Shown here: positions 46,778-56,300 of the stretch, piece by piece
Layout: the number at the start of each line of letters is the position of its first letter
How positions within the stretch are numbered: position 1 is the stretch's first letter
Origin: Mucilaginibacter aquatilis
GTDB taxonomy: Bacteria > Bacteroidota > Bacteroidia > Sphingobacteriales > Sphingobacteriaceae
Assembly: GCF_009755275.1 (NCBI RefSeq)
Contig: NZ_WQLA01000007.1
Span: forward strand, 1 to 64,000
Direction: 5' to 3'
Length of the DNA stretch: 64,000 bases
Position numbers and translations under genes: made by a program
Notes under the pieces: model-generated
What the model saw: the letters and a program-made list of their open reading frames with translations, nothing else
What the model was told of the DNA's origin: nothing
The model's database searches: none

Positions 46778-47479
46778 ATGAATATAAAGGAAGCTAAAGT
46801 GATTGTGACCGGCGCAACCGGTGGCATAGGTTATGAAATTGCGGGTGCCTTGCGCAGGGCTGGCGCAGAGGTAGTTATTTGTGGCCGTGATGCGGGTAAG
46901 CTAAAAAAGGCTACTGATGAACTTGATGTTTTTGGCATTGAAGCAGATGTAAGCAAACAGGCCGACATTATTGAACTGTATAGATTTGCTATTGAGAAAA
47001 TGGGTAGTGTTAACGTACTGGTAAATAATGCAGGTATCGGTGTTTTTGGTTCTTTAGCCGATACATCGGCCGAGGATTTTCAAAAAGCATGGGAAGTTAA
47101 TGTAAAAGGCCTGTTCCTGGCGGGCAAGGAAGCAGCTAAATATTTTATTGCCCAAAAGTATGGCAACATCATTAACATTGGTTCAACTGCAGCGCTTCGC
47201 GGTTATGCAAATGGGTCAGCTTATGTTGCCAGCAAGTTTGCTGTATCGGGCCTTACTGAATGCTGGCGTGCAGAACTGCGCCCACATAATGTAAGGGTAA
47301 TGCAAATTAACCCCAGCGAAGTAATAACCGATTTTATTGCCAAGGCCGGCATGGAAATAAAAAATGAAGATAATAAGCTTAAACCAGAGCAAATTGCCCA
47401 TTTAGCTGTAAGCATGCTAAGCATGGATGATGTAGGATTTATACCTGATGCCTCCGTTTGGGCCACAAACCCCTGGTAA
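46778..47479 (+). CDS. Short-chain dehydrogenase/reductase
   Basis: A 233-residue SDR with a Rossmann NAD(P)-binding motif near the N terminus (TGATGGIGYE), NNAG (VNVLVNNAGIGVFG), catalytic Ser in INIGSTAALRG and YxxxK in YVASKFAVSG. It resembles 3-oxoacyl-ACP reductase-like SDRs, but the substrate cannot be told. First gene of the right chromosomal flank. Confidence 0.92.
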   Translation: MNIKEAKVIVTGATGGIGYEIAGALRRAGAEVVICGRDAGKLKKATDELDVFGIEADVSKQADIIELYRFAIEKMGSVNVLVNNAGIGVFGSLADTSAEDFQKAWEVNVKGLFLAGKEAAKYFIAQKYGNIINIGSTAALRGYANGSAYVASKFAVSGLTECWRAELRPHNVRVMQINPSEVITDFIAKAGMEIKNEDNKLKPEQIAHLAVSMLSMDDVGFIPDASVWATNPW

Positions 47480-47769
47480 GCTATTATACATACTTAAAGA
47501 CCTAATAATGAGCGCTTCTTATTCCTTATAAAGCTGGAATATTTAGTTGTTTAAATTTCTTTAGTTACTGAAACATTTCGTCAAAAAATTGATTAAACTT
47601 TATAAAAAGCATCAAGTTATGTTACGCAGATTTATGGATATAGAGCTGATTCAGTAACTTATAGATTAATAGTTTTGGCAAACTGAGATGTTTGATTTTT
47701 GTAGTTATTGGTTTGTTTTTAGCAGCCTGTGTCCCGTTATTGAGCACTAATTTTGATAAAAAAAACAAT

Positions 47770-48519
47770 ATGGAACAAATTAAGATCGAAGGAAAAGTTG
47801 TAGCCATAACCGGTGCAAGCAGCGGTATTGGCGAGGCAATTGCCAAGCATTTAGCTAAAAGTGGCGCAAGGGTTGTTTTGGGTGCCAGACGTGCTGATAA
47901 TCTTAAAACTATTACTGAATTTATAACCAGCCAGGGCGGGCAAGCAGTATATAAAAGCCTTGATGTAACAAACCCCGATGATGTAGCTGAATTTGCAAAA
48001 TTTGCGGTTGATGAATTTGGTACACTGGATGTTTTCGTAAATAACGCCGGCCTTATGCCCCTTTCCATGATAAACAGCTATAAGGTGAATGAATGGCACC
48101 AAATGATTGATGTAAACATTAAAGGTGTATTACATGGCATAGCAGCAGCGCTACCTATTTTTGAAAAGAAAGACAGTGGTCAGTTTGTGAACATCACTTC
48201 TGTGGGCGACCGCTGGGTTGGTCCAACATCAACCGTTTACAGTGCAACTAAATTTGCCGTTAGGGCCATATCAGATGGTTTGCGCCAGGAAGTAAGCAAC
48301 AACATCAGGGTAACCCTAGTTGCACCGGGCGCTACCGAATCCGAACTGCCCAATACCATATCAGATCCTGCATTGAAAGATCAGTTGGTGGAGCGGTTCC
48401 GGACAAGCTTATTACCGGCAAATGCCATAGCAAGAGCTGTTGCTTACGCTATTGAACAACCATCAGACGTTGATGTGAACGAGATTGTAGTAAGGCCTAC
48501 CGCTCAAAAGTCTTTTTAA
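47770..48519 (+). CDS. Short-chain dehydrogenase/reductase (second)
   Basis: A 249-residue SDR: TGASSGIGEAIAKHLAKSG cofactor motif, LDVFVNNAGLMPL, catalytic Ser in VNITSVGDRW and YSATKFAVRA (YxxxK). It belongs to the NADP-dependent serine/3-hydroxy acid dehydrogenase-like group. I start at ATG 47770-47772 (MEQIKIEGKVVAITG), the standard SDR start. The frame continues upstream to 47692 with a hydrophobic lipoprotein-like stretch that is unlikely for a cytosolic SDR. Confidence 0.92.
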   Translation: MEQIKIEGKVVAITGASSGIGEAIAKHLAKSGARVVLGARRADNLKTITEFITSQGGQAVYKSLDVTNPDDVAEFAKFAVDEFGTLDVFVNNAGLMPLSMINSYKVNEWHQMIDVNIKGVLHGIAAALPIFEKKDSGQFVNITSVGDRWVGPTSTVYSATKFAVRAISDGLRQEVSNNIRVTLVAPGATESELPNTISDPALKDQLVERFRTSLLPANAIARAVAYAIEQPSDVDVNEIVVRPTAQKSF

Positions 48520-48581
48520 AACAAGCAAGCACTTATTTATTTACCAGGGGGTAACAAACCCTCTGGTTTAAAATCAATTTT

Positions 48582-48824
48582 ATGAGTAACAATAAATATG
48601 TTGGCATGTGGGTGACCGCCGATGGCTACATCAGGCAAGAGCTTTTACCCAATGGCAGATATGATGAAGCGAGAGGAAACCGTCAAAGCGCCTATACCGG
48701 CCGTTATGAAATAACCGGAGATTACATCGAATACTGGGACGATACCGGCTTTACAGCCGACGGTAATTTTACTGACATCAATACCCTTCAACACGGCGGC
48801 TACGTGTTTTACCGGGAGAACTAA
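48582..48824 (+). CDS. Atu4866-like small protein
   Basis: An 80-residue protein (YVGMWVTADGYIRQELLPNG, RYDEARGNRQSAYTGRYEIT, ending YVFYREN) matching the Atu4866 domain, a small beta-barrel seen next to SDR and ligand-binding genes. It follows the second SDR by 62 bp and may be co-transcribed with it. A hairpin terminator lies 60 bp downstream. Confidence 0.82.
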   Translation: MSNNKYVGMWVTADGYIRQELLPNGRYDEARGNRQSAYTGRYEITGDYIEYWDDTGFTADGNFTDINTLQHGGYVFYREN

Positions 48825-48883
48825 ATATTAGTAATCTATCAGTTTAACATATCGCAAACAACCATTTTTCACTTTTAGTTTAT

Positions 48884-48913
48884 AAAGCCTGTAATCAATA
48901 ATTACAGGCTTTT
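48884..48913 (+). terminator. Terminator after the Atu4866-like gene
   Basis: AAAGCCTGTAAT and ATTACAGGCTTT form a 12-bp stem with a 5-nt loop followed by TTTT. Confidence 0.82.
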
Positions 48914-48984
48914 CTGTTAAGGAAATATCTTATTTAAAGCGTGTTTATGCTTTTAAAATACAGTATATTCACAACAGAATCCCC

Positions 48985-50316
48985 TTGAAACCCTTAACTA
49001 AATTTAAACTTTTCCTGCGGCTTAGAACGTGGCGCTGGCTGGTTGGGCCCGAGACGCGGTTTGATCTTACTGCTCGTATTTTTCATTCCATATGCATTTT
49101 TATACTTGCAGCACTGGGGTATAATGTTCCCTTTAATTATATTGTTGGTTTACATGATATAGCCCTTTTAAGCGCTGTTAGCTTTCTACTGTTTGCAATT
49201 GTATACTACCTCTCAAGGGTTGCTCAAAAAAAGTCAATAGCCGTATTGCTCTTTTGCATTACAGGTAATATATTATTTATTGTCAACTTCTTCCTTAATT
49301 CGGGCATTGACGGGCCAACCGACCTGTTTTTTATTTTAACCATGGTGGTAATGATTGCTGTTATACCGGTAAGATATTACTGGATACTTATAGCTACACA
49401 TTTCATCATAGTATTATCACTACACGGCATTCAATATATAAATGCCGATTTGGTACCATATACTTACGACAGTACAGCGTTCAGGTATAGTGATATAACA
49501 TCGGCTTATGTGGTAGTTGTGTCACTCATTTTGCTTTGCTTTTATTTCATCAAGTATAACTATGACCTGGAGAAAAAATCAGCTGAGCAAAAGGCAGCAA
49601 TGATGAAGTTGCTTAACGAAGAGAAAAACAAGCTTTTCTCCATCATCTCTCATGATTTGCGCGCTCCGTTAACTAACGTTCAAAACTATTTGGAGCTGCT
49701 TGGAGAAGTTGACTTAAGTGCCGATGAGCAGCAGGAAATTAAGGTAAAACTACTTGACTCTACTCGCAACACGCTTGATATGCTTAATAACGTGCTTTCA
49801 TGGTCAAAATCACAAATGAGCGGTTTAAAGTTTAGTTCAACAGAGTTGTATCTGCATGAACTGCTTTTACCCCAGTTGCTGTTGTTTACCAACATTGCCC
49901 AAAACAAGAATATCAAAATTGAGATCTCAATTGATCAAGAGCTAAAGATTATTGGCAATGCCGACATGGTACAAATGATTATGCGTAACCTGATAAATAA
50001 CGCTATAAAATTCACGGCTCCCGGCGGACGTATTATAGTAAGTGCACAGCGCGAAAATAACTATGCCCTGCTGCTGGTGAAAGACAGCGGAGCAGGCAAA
50101 CCTGTTAAGCTTTCCAACAACATATTTTATCTCAACAATGAATCAACAAAGGGAACTGCTAATGAAAAAGGCGTAGGCCTGGGCCTTGTACTTTGCAAGG
50201 AATTTACCGAAGTGCAAAACGGCAACATATGGTTTGAATGCGACTCAGTAAGCGGCACTACATTTTTTGTGGAGTTACTACAATACAATGGCAATGCGGT
50301 TTCTATGCCCGCATGA
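48985..50316 (+). CDS. Membrane sensor histidine kinase
   Basis: A 443-residue kinase: about six membrane helices (30-195), short coiled linker (EKKSAEQKAAMMKLLNEEKN), HisKA with the phosphoacceptor His in FSIISHDLRAPLTNVQNYLE and HATPase (MRNLINNAIKFTAPGG, LVKDSGAG, GVGLGLVLCKEF). The N terminus starts at a TTG (48985-48987); no ATG is in frame before the membrane region, and the short basic segment after it is plausible. No response regulator adjoins it. Confidence 0.88.
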   Translation: MKPLTKFKLFLRLRTWRWLVGPETRFDLTARIFHSICIFILAALGYNVPFNYIVGLHDIALLSAVSFLLFAIVYYLSRVAQKKSIAVLLFCITGNILFIVNFFLNSGIDGPTDLFFILTMVVMIAVIPVRYYWILIATHFIIVLSLHGIQYINADLVPYTYDSTAFRYSDITSAYVVVVSLILLCFYFIKYNYDLEKKSAEQKAAMMKLLNEEKNKLFSIISHDLRAPLTNVQNYLELLGEVDLSADEQQEIKVKLLDSTRNTLDMLNNVLSWSKSQMSGLKFSSTELYLHELLLPQLLLFTNIAQNKNIKIEISIDQELKIIGNADMVQMIMRNLINNAIKFTAPGGRIIVSAQRENNYALLLVKDSGAGKPVKLSNNIFYLNNESTKGTANEKGVGLGLVLCKEFTEVQNGNIWFECDSVSGTTFFVELLQYNGNAVSMPA

Positions 50317-50335
50317 GGTAACTCATTAGTAACGC

Positions 50336-52297
50336 TTAAAACTTCAAAATAGCAAACTCAGTTCTACGGTTTAGTTGATGCTCAGCCTCACTGCATTTTA
50401 CGCCATTGCTGCATTTATTAAGCAGGCGGGTTTCACCGTAGCCGCGTGCAATAACCCTGTCTTCGTCAATATCTCCTACTGTTATAATATACTCAACCGC
50501 GGCATTTGCCCGTTTGCGCGATAAATTCATGTTATAATCATCATCGGCACGACTATCAGTATGTGATGATAGCTGAATAACAATGGTCGGATTGTCTTTC
50601 ATTATTTTGATTAGCTTGTTAAGCTCAACCTCTGCATCGGGCCTGATGTCCCATTTATCCAGGTCATAATAAATATTTTCCAGGCGGATGGGCTTCTGCA
50701 ATTCAATTTTATCCAAATACAAGTTGCGCTTAAGCACCTCATTAGGGCTAATCCCCGTGGTGGAAAACGGCTTTTGGCTATCGGTGAGGTAGCCGTTCTT
50801 CTCCCCTTTTAACTGGTAACCGGCATTGGCGTAAACTGTGAATGCGTATGCTCCGTTGCTACCTGTGCGCACCTTAATGGGTGATCCCTTTGCAGGTGTA
50901 AGGGTAATATAGGTATCAGCAAGAGGCCTGCGGGTGTTTTTATCGTAAGCAACACCCTCAAGCCTGTAAGCAACAGGTATATTGTATGCAAAGCTATAAA
51001 CATCATCACTACCCACACCACCGGTACGGTTTGATGATAGGTAGCCCGAAGCGTTGTCGTATACAACATATGCAAAGTCATCTTGTGCCGAATTAATTGG
51101 GTAGCCTAAATTAAGCTTGCTGCCAAAACCACCGGCTGTACGTATAGCCTTAAAAACATCAAGGCCGCCCATACCCTTATCACCATCGGTTGAAAAATAC
51201 ATATTGCCTTGCACATCAATAGATGGCGTACGCTCATTGGCAGGGGTGTTTATACCATTTACATTAATGGGCTGGCTCCAAACACCGGCATCTTTAGTAC
51301 AGTAATAAATATCAGTTCCCCCAACGCCACCAGGCATATTTGATACAAAATATAGCGTTTTGCCATCGGGCATTATAAACGGATCGCCAACTGAATATTC
51401 TTCTTCTTTATTATAAGTAAAGGGCTCGGGCTTACTCCATTTACCGTTCACGAGTTTGCTGGAATACACACCTAAATTAATAGTGGCTATTTTGGCCGTC
51501 TCCTTAACCTTCTCTTTAGGCAGGCGGGTGAGGGTAAAATACATCTCAGTACCATCGGCAGTGTAGCTGGCGGCTCCAATATGATAATCGGTACCGGCAA
51601 TAAATGTAAATGGCTTTACAGCATCAGTTGATGCATTAGCGGTGGGCTGCTCATACAGGTTCAGATACTTGTTACCTGTCCACCCGTAAACGCGTTTATC
51701 AAGGCTTACATTACTGTCAAACCAAATAAGCGGGCGTTTTTTACGCAATTCCGCCTGATCTTTTTTATCAGTGCGGTCTGAAGTAAAAACAATATTAGAA
51801 TTGTACTTAACAGCCCCCCAGTCTGATTCCTGTGAGTTTAACGTAGTAATGTTACGTATATCCACATCAACCGGCTTCTTCATCCACTTAATTGCCGAAT
51901 CGCAAGATGACATCCAGTAATTTAACTGCTTTAAATCGGCATTAGGCGTTAGCGTGTAGTATCTGGTATATTGTTCCTTAGCTTCAATGTACTTCAAATT
52001 ATTTTTTAACACCTCGGCGTAGGTGAAGATATTCTGCGGCTTGCTACCTTCCAGGGTAACTACTGTAGCATACCACTTTTCGGCTTCCTTGTAATCACGC
52101 ATCATTCGGTACGAGTTAGCCAAACGCTCGGCAGTATAAAGTGTAGGTTTCTTTTTGTAAGCCTGCAGGTAAAGTTCGGCAGCTTTACTGTAGTTGTACA
52201 AAGCGTACTGCTCATCGGCCAGTTTATGAACGTATTGCGCACTGGCTGCATAGGCAACAGCCAATACGATAAAAATGGAAGATATTATTTTTTTCAT
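50336..52297 (-). CDS. OmpA-family protein with TPR and PD40 repeats (type IX secretion-linked)
   Basis: A 653-residue exported protein. Signal peptide; TPR-like helices (YALYNYSKAAELYLQAYKKK; KEAEKWYATV); WD40-like PD40 beta-propeller repeats (KTLYFVSNMPGGVGGTDIYY; YLSSNRTGGVGSDDVYSF); a carboxypeptidase-regulatory-like domain (RLEGVAYDKNTRRPLADTYI); C-terminal OmpA peptidoglycan-binding domain (YYDLDKWDIRPDAEVELNKL; HTDSRADDDYNMNLSRKRA). Such proteins act with PorP/SprF in the Bacteroidetes outer membrane. It is last in the operon 57455-50336, 21 bp after PorP/SprF. Confidence 0.9.
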   Translation of the reverse strand: MKKIISSIFIVLAVAYAASAQYVHKLADEQYALYNYSKAAELYLQAYKKKPTLYTAERLANSYRMMRDYKEAEKWYATVVTLEGSKPQNIFTYAEVLKNNLKYIEAKEQYTRYYTLTPNADLKQLNYWMSSCDSAIKWMKKPVDVDIRNITTLNSQESDWGAVKYNSNIVFTSDRTDKKDQAELRKKRPLIWFDSNVSLDKRVYGWTGNKYLNLYEQPTANASTDAVKPFTFIAGTDYHIGAASYTADGTEMYFTLTRLPKEKVKETAKIATINLGVYSSKLVNGKWSKPEPFTYNKEEEYSVGDPFIMPDGKTLYFVSNMPGGVGGTDIYYCTKDAGVWSQPINVNGINTPANERTPSIDVQGNMYFSTDGDKGMGGLDVFKAIRTAGGFGSKLNLGYPINSAQDDFAYVVYDNASGYLSSNRTGGVGSDDVYSFAYNIPVAYRLEGVAYDKNTRRPLADTYITLTPAKGSPIKVRTGSNGAYAFTVYANAGYQLKGEKNGYLTDSQKPFSTTGISPNEVLKRNLYLDKIELQKPIRLENIYYDLDKWDIRPDAEVELNKLIKIMKDNPTIVIQLSSHTDSRADDDYNMNLSRKRANAAVEYIITVGDIDEDRVIARGYGETRLLNKCSNGVKCSEAEHQLNRRTEFAILKF

Positions 52298-52318
52298 GCC
52301 GGTTCTGGTAGGTAATAA

Positions 52319-53281
52319 TTAAAAGAACCTAGGAGTTAACATCCTTGCTTTCTGTGTTTTGATGTAAAAGCCAATTGAAATTTCGTGCGTGCCACTGCTG
52401 TAACCTTTAAGCGGACCAATGGATACATCATATGCATAACCAATGCGCAGATTTTCAAGTGCAAAAACCTCAACGGCCCCAACAAATGAGTTAAGGTAAC
52501 TTAAATCATTTTGCAGGTGATTTTTATTATACAATTTGACAGCAGTACGGTACGAACCACCTATCCAAAAGCGCTCGCCAAAGGCAACAAATGCATTTAA
52601 ATCTAAACTTGTAGGTCCGGCGGCATCATCCTTCAACAGGATACTTGGCTTAAGCAACACATCTTCTGATACAGGGAACAAAGCGCCGCCCGTTAAGTAA
52701 TAATGTGGTTTAGGCTGTGCTATGTAACCCCTGTTGCGTACGTTAATGTACTGCGATATTAAATTATCGGCAGACACACCGGCGTAGTATTTATTGTCCG
52801 AGTAAAATATACCTATACGTCCGTCAGGCACTATGGTGCTTTGCATACCAACGGGCATATAAGGTTCAGGGTCATTTGGGCTAAGCAAACTGCCATCAAT
52901 ACCCAATTGCTGTACACCTAAGCCCAGGCCAAAAGCCAATCTCGAGCTGCCATCATTGTTCATGCGCAACCTATATGCATAATTGGCATAAGCCGAAAGG
53001 TTGCTTTGTGCGCCCAACTTATCATGTGACACCTGCAGCGCCAAGCCCACATTACCGTTGTTGGCAATAGCATCAACAGCCAGCGACATACTTTTGGGCG
53101 AACCCTCAATACCTGTCCATTGCGAACGGAAGTAGCTGTGCACGTTTAAGTTTTCTTTATACCCTGCATAGGCCGGGTTAATATATATGCCGTTAAACAT
53201 ATACTGGCTTTGCTGGGCATCCTGCTGGGCGTATAAGTGCCCGGCAGTAAGTAGTAATATCAGTGTTAGAATTTTTTTCAT
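52319..53281 (-). CDS. PorP/SprF-family outer-membrane protein
   Basis: A 320-residue exported beta-barrel-like protein: signal peptide (MKKILTLILLLTAGHLYA), DAQQSQYMFNGIYINPAYAG and other features of PorP/SprF proteins. They help type IX secretion deliver and hold particular surface proteins with a gliding-motility-type C-terminal domain. It lies 28 bp after the adhesin gene and 21 bp before the OmpA gene, which suggests it handles that adhesin. Confidence 0.92.
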   Translation of the reverse strand: MKKILTLILLLTAGHLYAQQDAQQSQYMFNGIYINPAYAGYKENLNVHSYFRSQWTGIEGSPKSMSLAVDAIANNGNVGLALQVSHDKLGAQSNLSAYANYAYRLRMNNDGSSRLAFGLGLGVQQLGIDGSLLSPNDPEPYMPVGMQSTIVPDGRIGIFYSDNKYYAGVSADNLISQYINVRNRGYIAQPKPHYYLTGGALFPVSEDVLLKPSILLKDDAAGPTSLDLNAFVAFGERFWIGGSYRTAVKLYNKNHLQNDLSYLNSFVGAVEVFALENLRIGYAYDVSIGPLKGYSSGTHEISIGFYIKTQKARMLTPRFF

Positions 53282-53309
53282 ATCAGCCTGTTTATTGCAT
53301 CCGCAATGC

Positions 53310-56300
53310 TTAATTGTTTCTTAGCGTACGCATTAAAGTGATATAACCTTTTAGTACCTGCCAATCGGTAGTTTTAACTTTAAGTATGTAATAATACGTT
53401 CCCTCGTTAAGCCCCTCTCCTGTCCAGGTATTTTTATAGCCGCTTTGGTGAAAAACCTCGTTACCCCAGCGGTTTACAATAATCAGTTCGTTTTGTGAAA
53501 ATTTCTCTAGTCCGCGTATTTCAAATACGTCGTTTATACCATCGCCGTTTGGCGTAAACAAATTAGGTATTTTAAGTAATGATGTTGCGCTTATGTTAAT
53601 GGTAACTGTTGCCACATTGGTATAGTAGCCATTTAAATCGCGCACGCGGTAAGTAAATACATCGGTACCAGCATAACCTGTGTTAGGGGTATAAGTAACG
53701 GTTCCGTTTCCGCCAATTACTACCCTGCCGTTGGCAGGCTGTGATATAATTTCAATTGACTGCTGATTGAAGGTACTGTTTCCGCTATTATCATTACCCA
53801 AAACATTTACGGTTACCGGAGTATTAACGCCTGTAAAGTCGGCATCGTTAGTAGCCACCGGCGATTTAGGGAACGACGTTTCTACAGATGCAGGTGATGT
53901 AAGTGGGTTGCCGCCTGCATCAACCGCGTTTACAATAGCATTATTACGTACTATACCCGCATCTTTATCGGCTTGTGTAAGCGTATAATTAAGTGAGTAA
54001 TTAACTACTCCTCCGGGCTGCAATCCGCCAACAGGAAGTGTTATGGTTGAGTTGTTTAATCCAAGCTTTATATCAGTCAGGTTCACGCTGTTAATAACCG
54101 CACTTCCTGTATTCCTGATTTCAAATGTATAAGTGATGAAGTATGAATTGAACACACCTGTTTTTGTTAAGCTGATTGCTCCCGTTGGCGGAGCAGCAGT
54201 TATTGCAACAACCGTTGGATCTTCAGCAGGACCGGTTGCCGGGTTATCCGAACGTTTGCTTACGGCTATTCCATTAGCATCGGTTCCGCTGGCTGTGGCC
54301 TGGTTGCTGTAAAAGCGGGCTGTAACATCGGCCTGAACCACGGTATGCCTTGCTGTTACCGTTGCCGAGGCATTTGGTGCCAGGGTGGCAATAGTTGCAG
54401 GCGAAATTGAACCAGCATCGGCACCGGCATCTGTTACTGTTACGTTGCTAAGCGTTGTGCTACCGGTGTTAGTAACAACAAGCGTATAATTTATTACGTC
54501 TCCTGCTTTACTGTAACCATTAGTTGCCACCTTGGTAAGATTTATTGATGAGGCATATATAGTTACATTAACGGTTATAGGGTCTGACACAACCCCATCG
54601 GGCGTGGTAAGTGTATAGGTAAAAGTATCATTACCTACATACCCCGCAATGGGTGAATAAGTTACCCTACCGTTTGCATCCACTGTTGTTATACCACGTG
54701 CTCCGTTTGTAGGCGTTACGGTTGTTCCGTTTGCGCTTGGCCCGTCATTGTTTTTAACGGTAATGTTTACAGGCGTATTTAACGGCGTAGTAGCGACATC
54801 ATTTACCCCAACCGGCTTAATATTTATGGTAACCGTTATAGGGTCAGATACAATCCCGTCAGGCGTTGTTAAGGTGTAAGTATAAGTGTCTTTACCTATG
54901 TAGTTATTTACCGGAGTGTAAACCACCCTGCCGGTAGCATCAACTGCTGTTGTGCCATGCAAACCATTAGTAGGCGTTACCGTGGTGCCAATACCACTTG
55001 AGCCATCATTGCTTTTTACTATGGTGGGAACGGGCGTATTTATTGGGGTAACGTCTGCATCGTTTATGCCAACCGGCTTTATGTTAATGGTAACTGTAAT
55101 AGGGTCTGATACTATACCATCGGGAGTTGTTAAGGTATAAGTGTAGGTATCAATACCGGCATAGCCAGTGTTAGGTGTGTAAATTACCTGGCCATTTGTA
55201 TTAACCGTAGTGGTACCATGCGCCCCGTTAATTGCGGTTACCGTTGTACCTGTAGCACTTGGCCCGTCATTAGCTTTTACTGTTGTGGTAACAGGCGTAT
55301 TAATTGGGGCCACATCAGTATCAGCGGTACCTATCGGTTTAATGCTGATGCTGATAAGGGCGCTAACACTTTCCGTCCCATAATTATCGCGCACGGTATA
55401 AGCTATGGGTGTTGCTTTGCCTGTGAAGGTTGCCAGTGGTGTGAAAGTTACGCTTCCATTTGTAGCGTTTACCGTATATGTACCTTGGTTTAGAATGGTA
55501 ACGCTTGTTTTCTTTGCATTATCAGCCGGATGAATAAGTTGTACCGTAGTAAGGTTTATGGTACCATCCGCATCAGTATCATTACTGGTTATATTTAGCG
55601 TAATGGGTTGCCCAATACCTGTCGTGCCGGCATCTGCAACCGTAACTGGAGCCTGGTTTATTCCAAAATTTACGTTGGTTACATCTAAACTGGTGCCTGG
55701 TGTTGATACTGCAATTTGCAGGTTAGGCGTACCCGGCTTTATACCTGAATTACCGGCATTATTGTTACCGTAGAATGCGCCCGAAGCTTCAAAGCCTGCA
55801 GGCAGGTTAGCAGCTACAGCTGCCAAATTTCCACCCACAGCAACATCATTGGTTGAAATAGCTACAGTATAATTTCCGTTATTGTTATTAGCGAGTGCAT
55901 AGGTTCCGTTTGCAGCAACTGTTGCCTTGTTTACAATTACACCGGCAGCATCAACCAGGTAAGCAAATAGCTGCTTACCTCCTACGCTTTGTAAGCCATT
56001 GCCTGCTATTGCATTGTCGGCTGCACCGTTTCCATCGTTCACAACCGTTCCTGATATTGTCACACCTATGATGTCCTTTAAACGATAATCTTCGGCCTCG
56101 CCATCGGCTGCAAACGATATGCTGCGGTCATCGGCCGGAGTGGTAGCATCGTCTAACAAATTGGTAGTGGTAATGCGCAAACGGGCATAAAGCGGCCCCA
56201 CCTTAACTTTACCGGCAAACATGGCGTTTGGAAAAGTTAAGGTAAAAGGTTGATTTATGGTATTTGCCGGAACGGTAACCCGTATCAGTTCGTCTATTCC

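Noticed and set aside
54560..55350. CRISPR-like repeat array
   Set aside because: Unit length of about 261 bp, in frame and encoding Ig-like domains; there are no short repeats with unique spacers.
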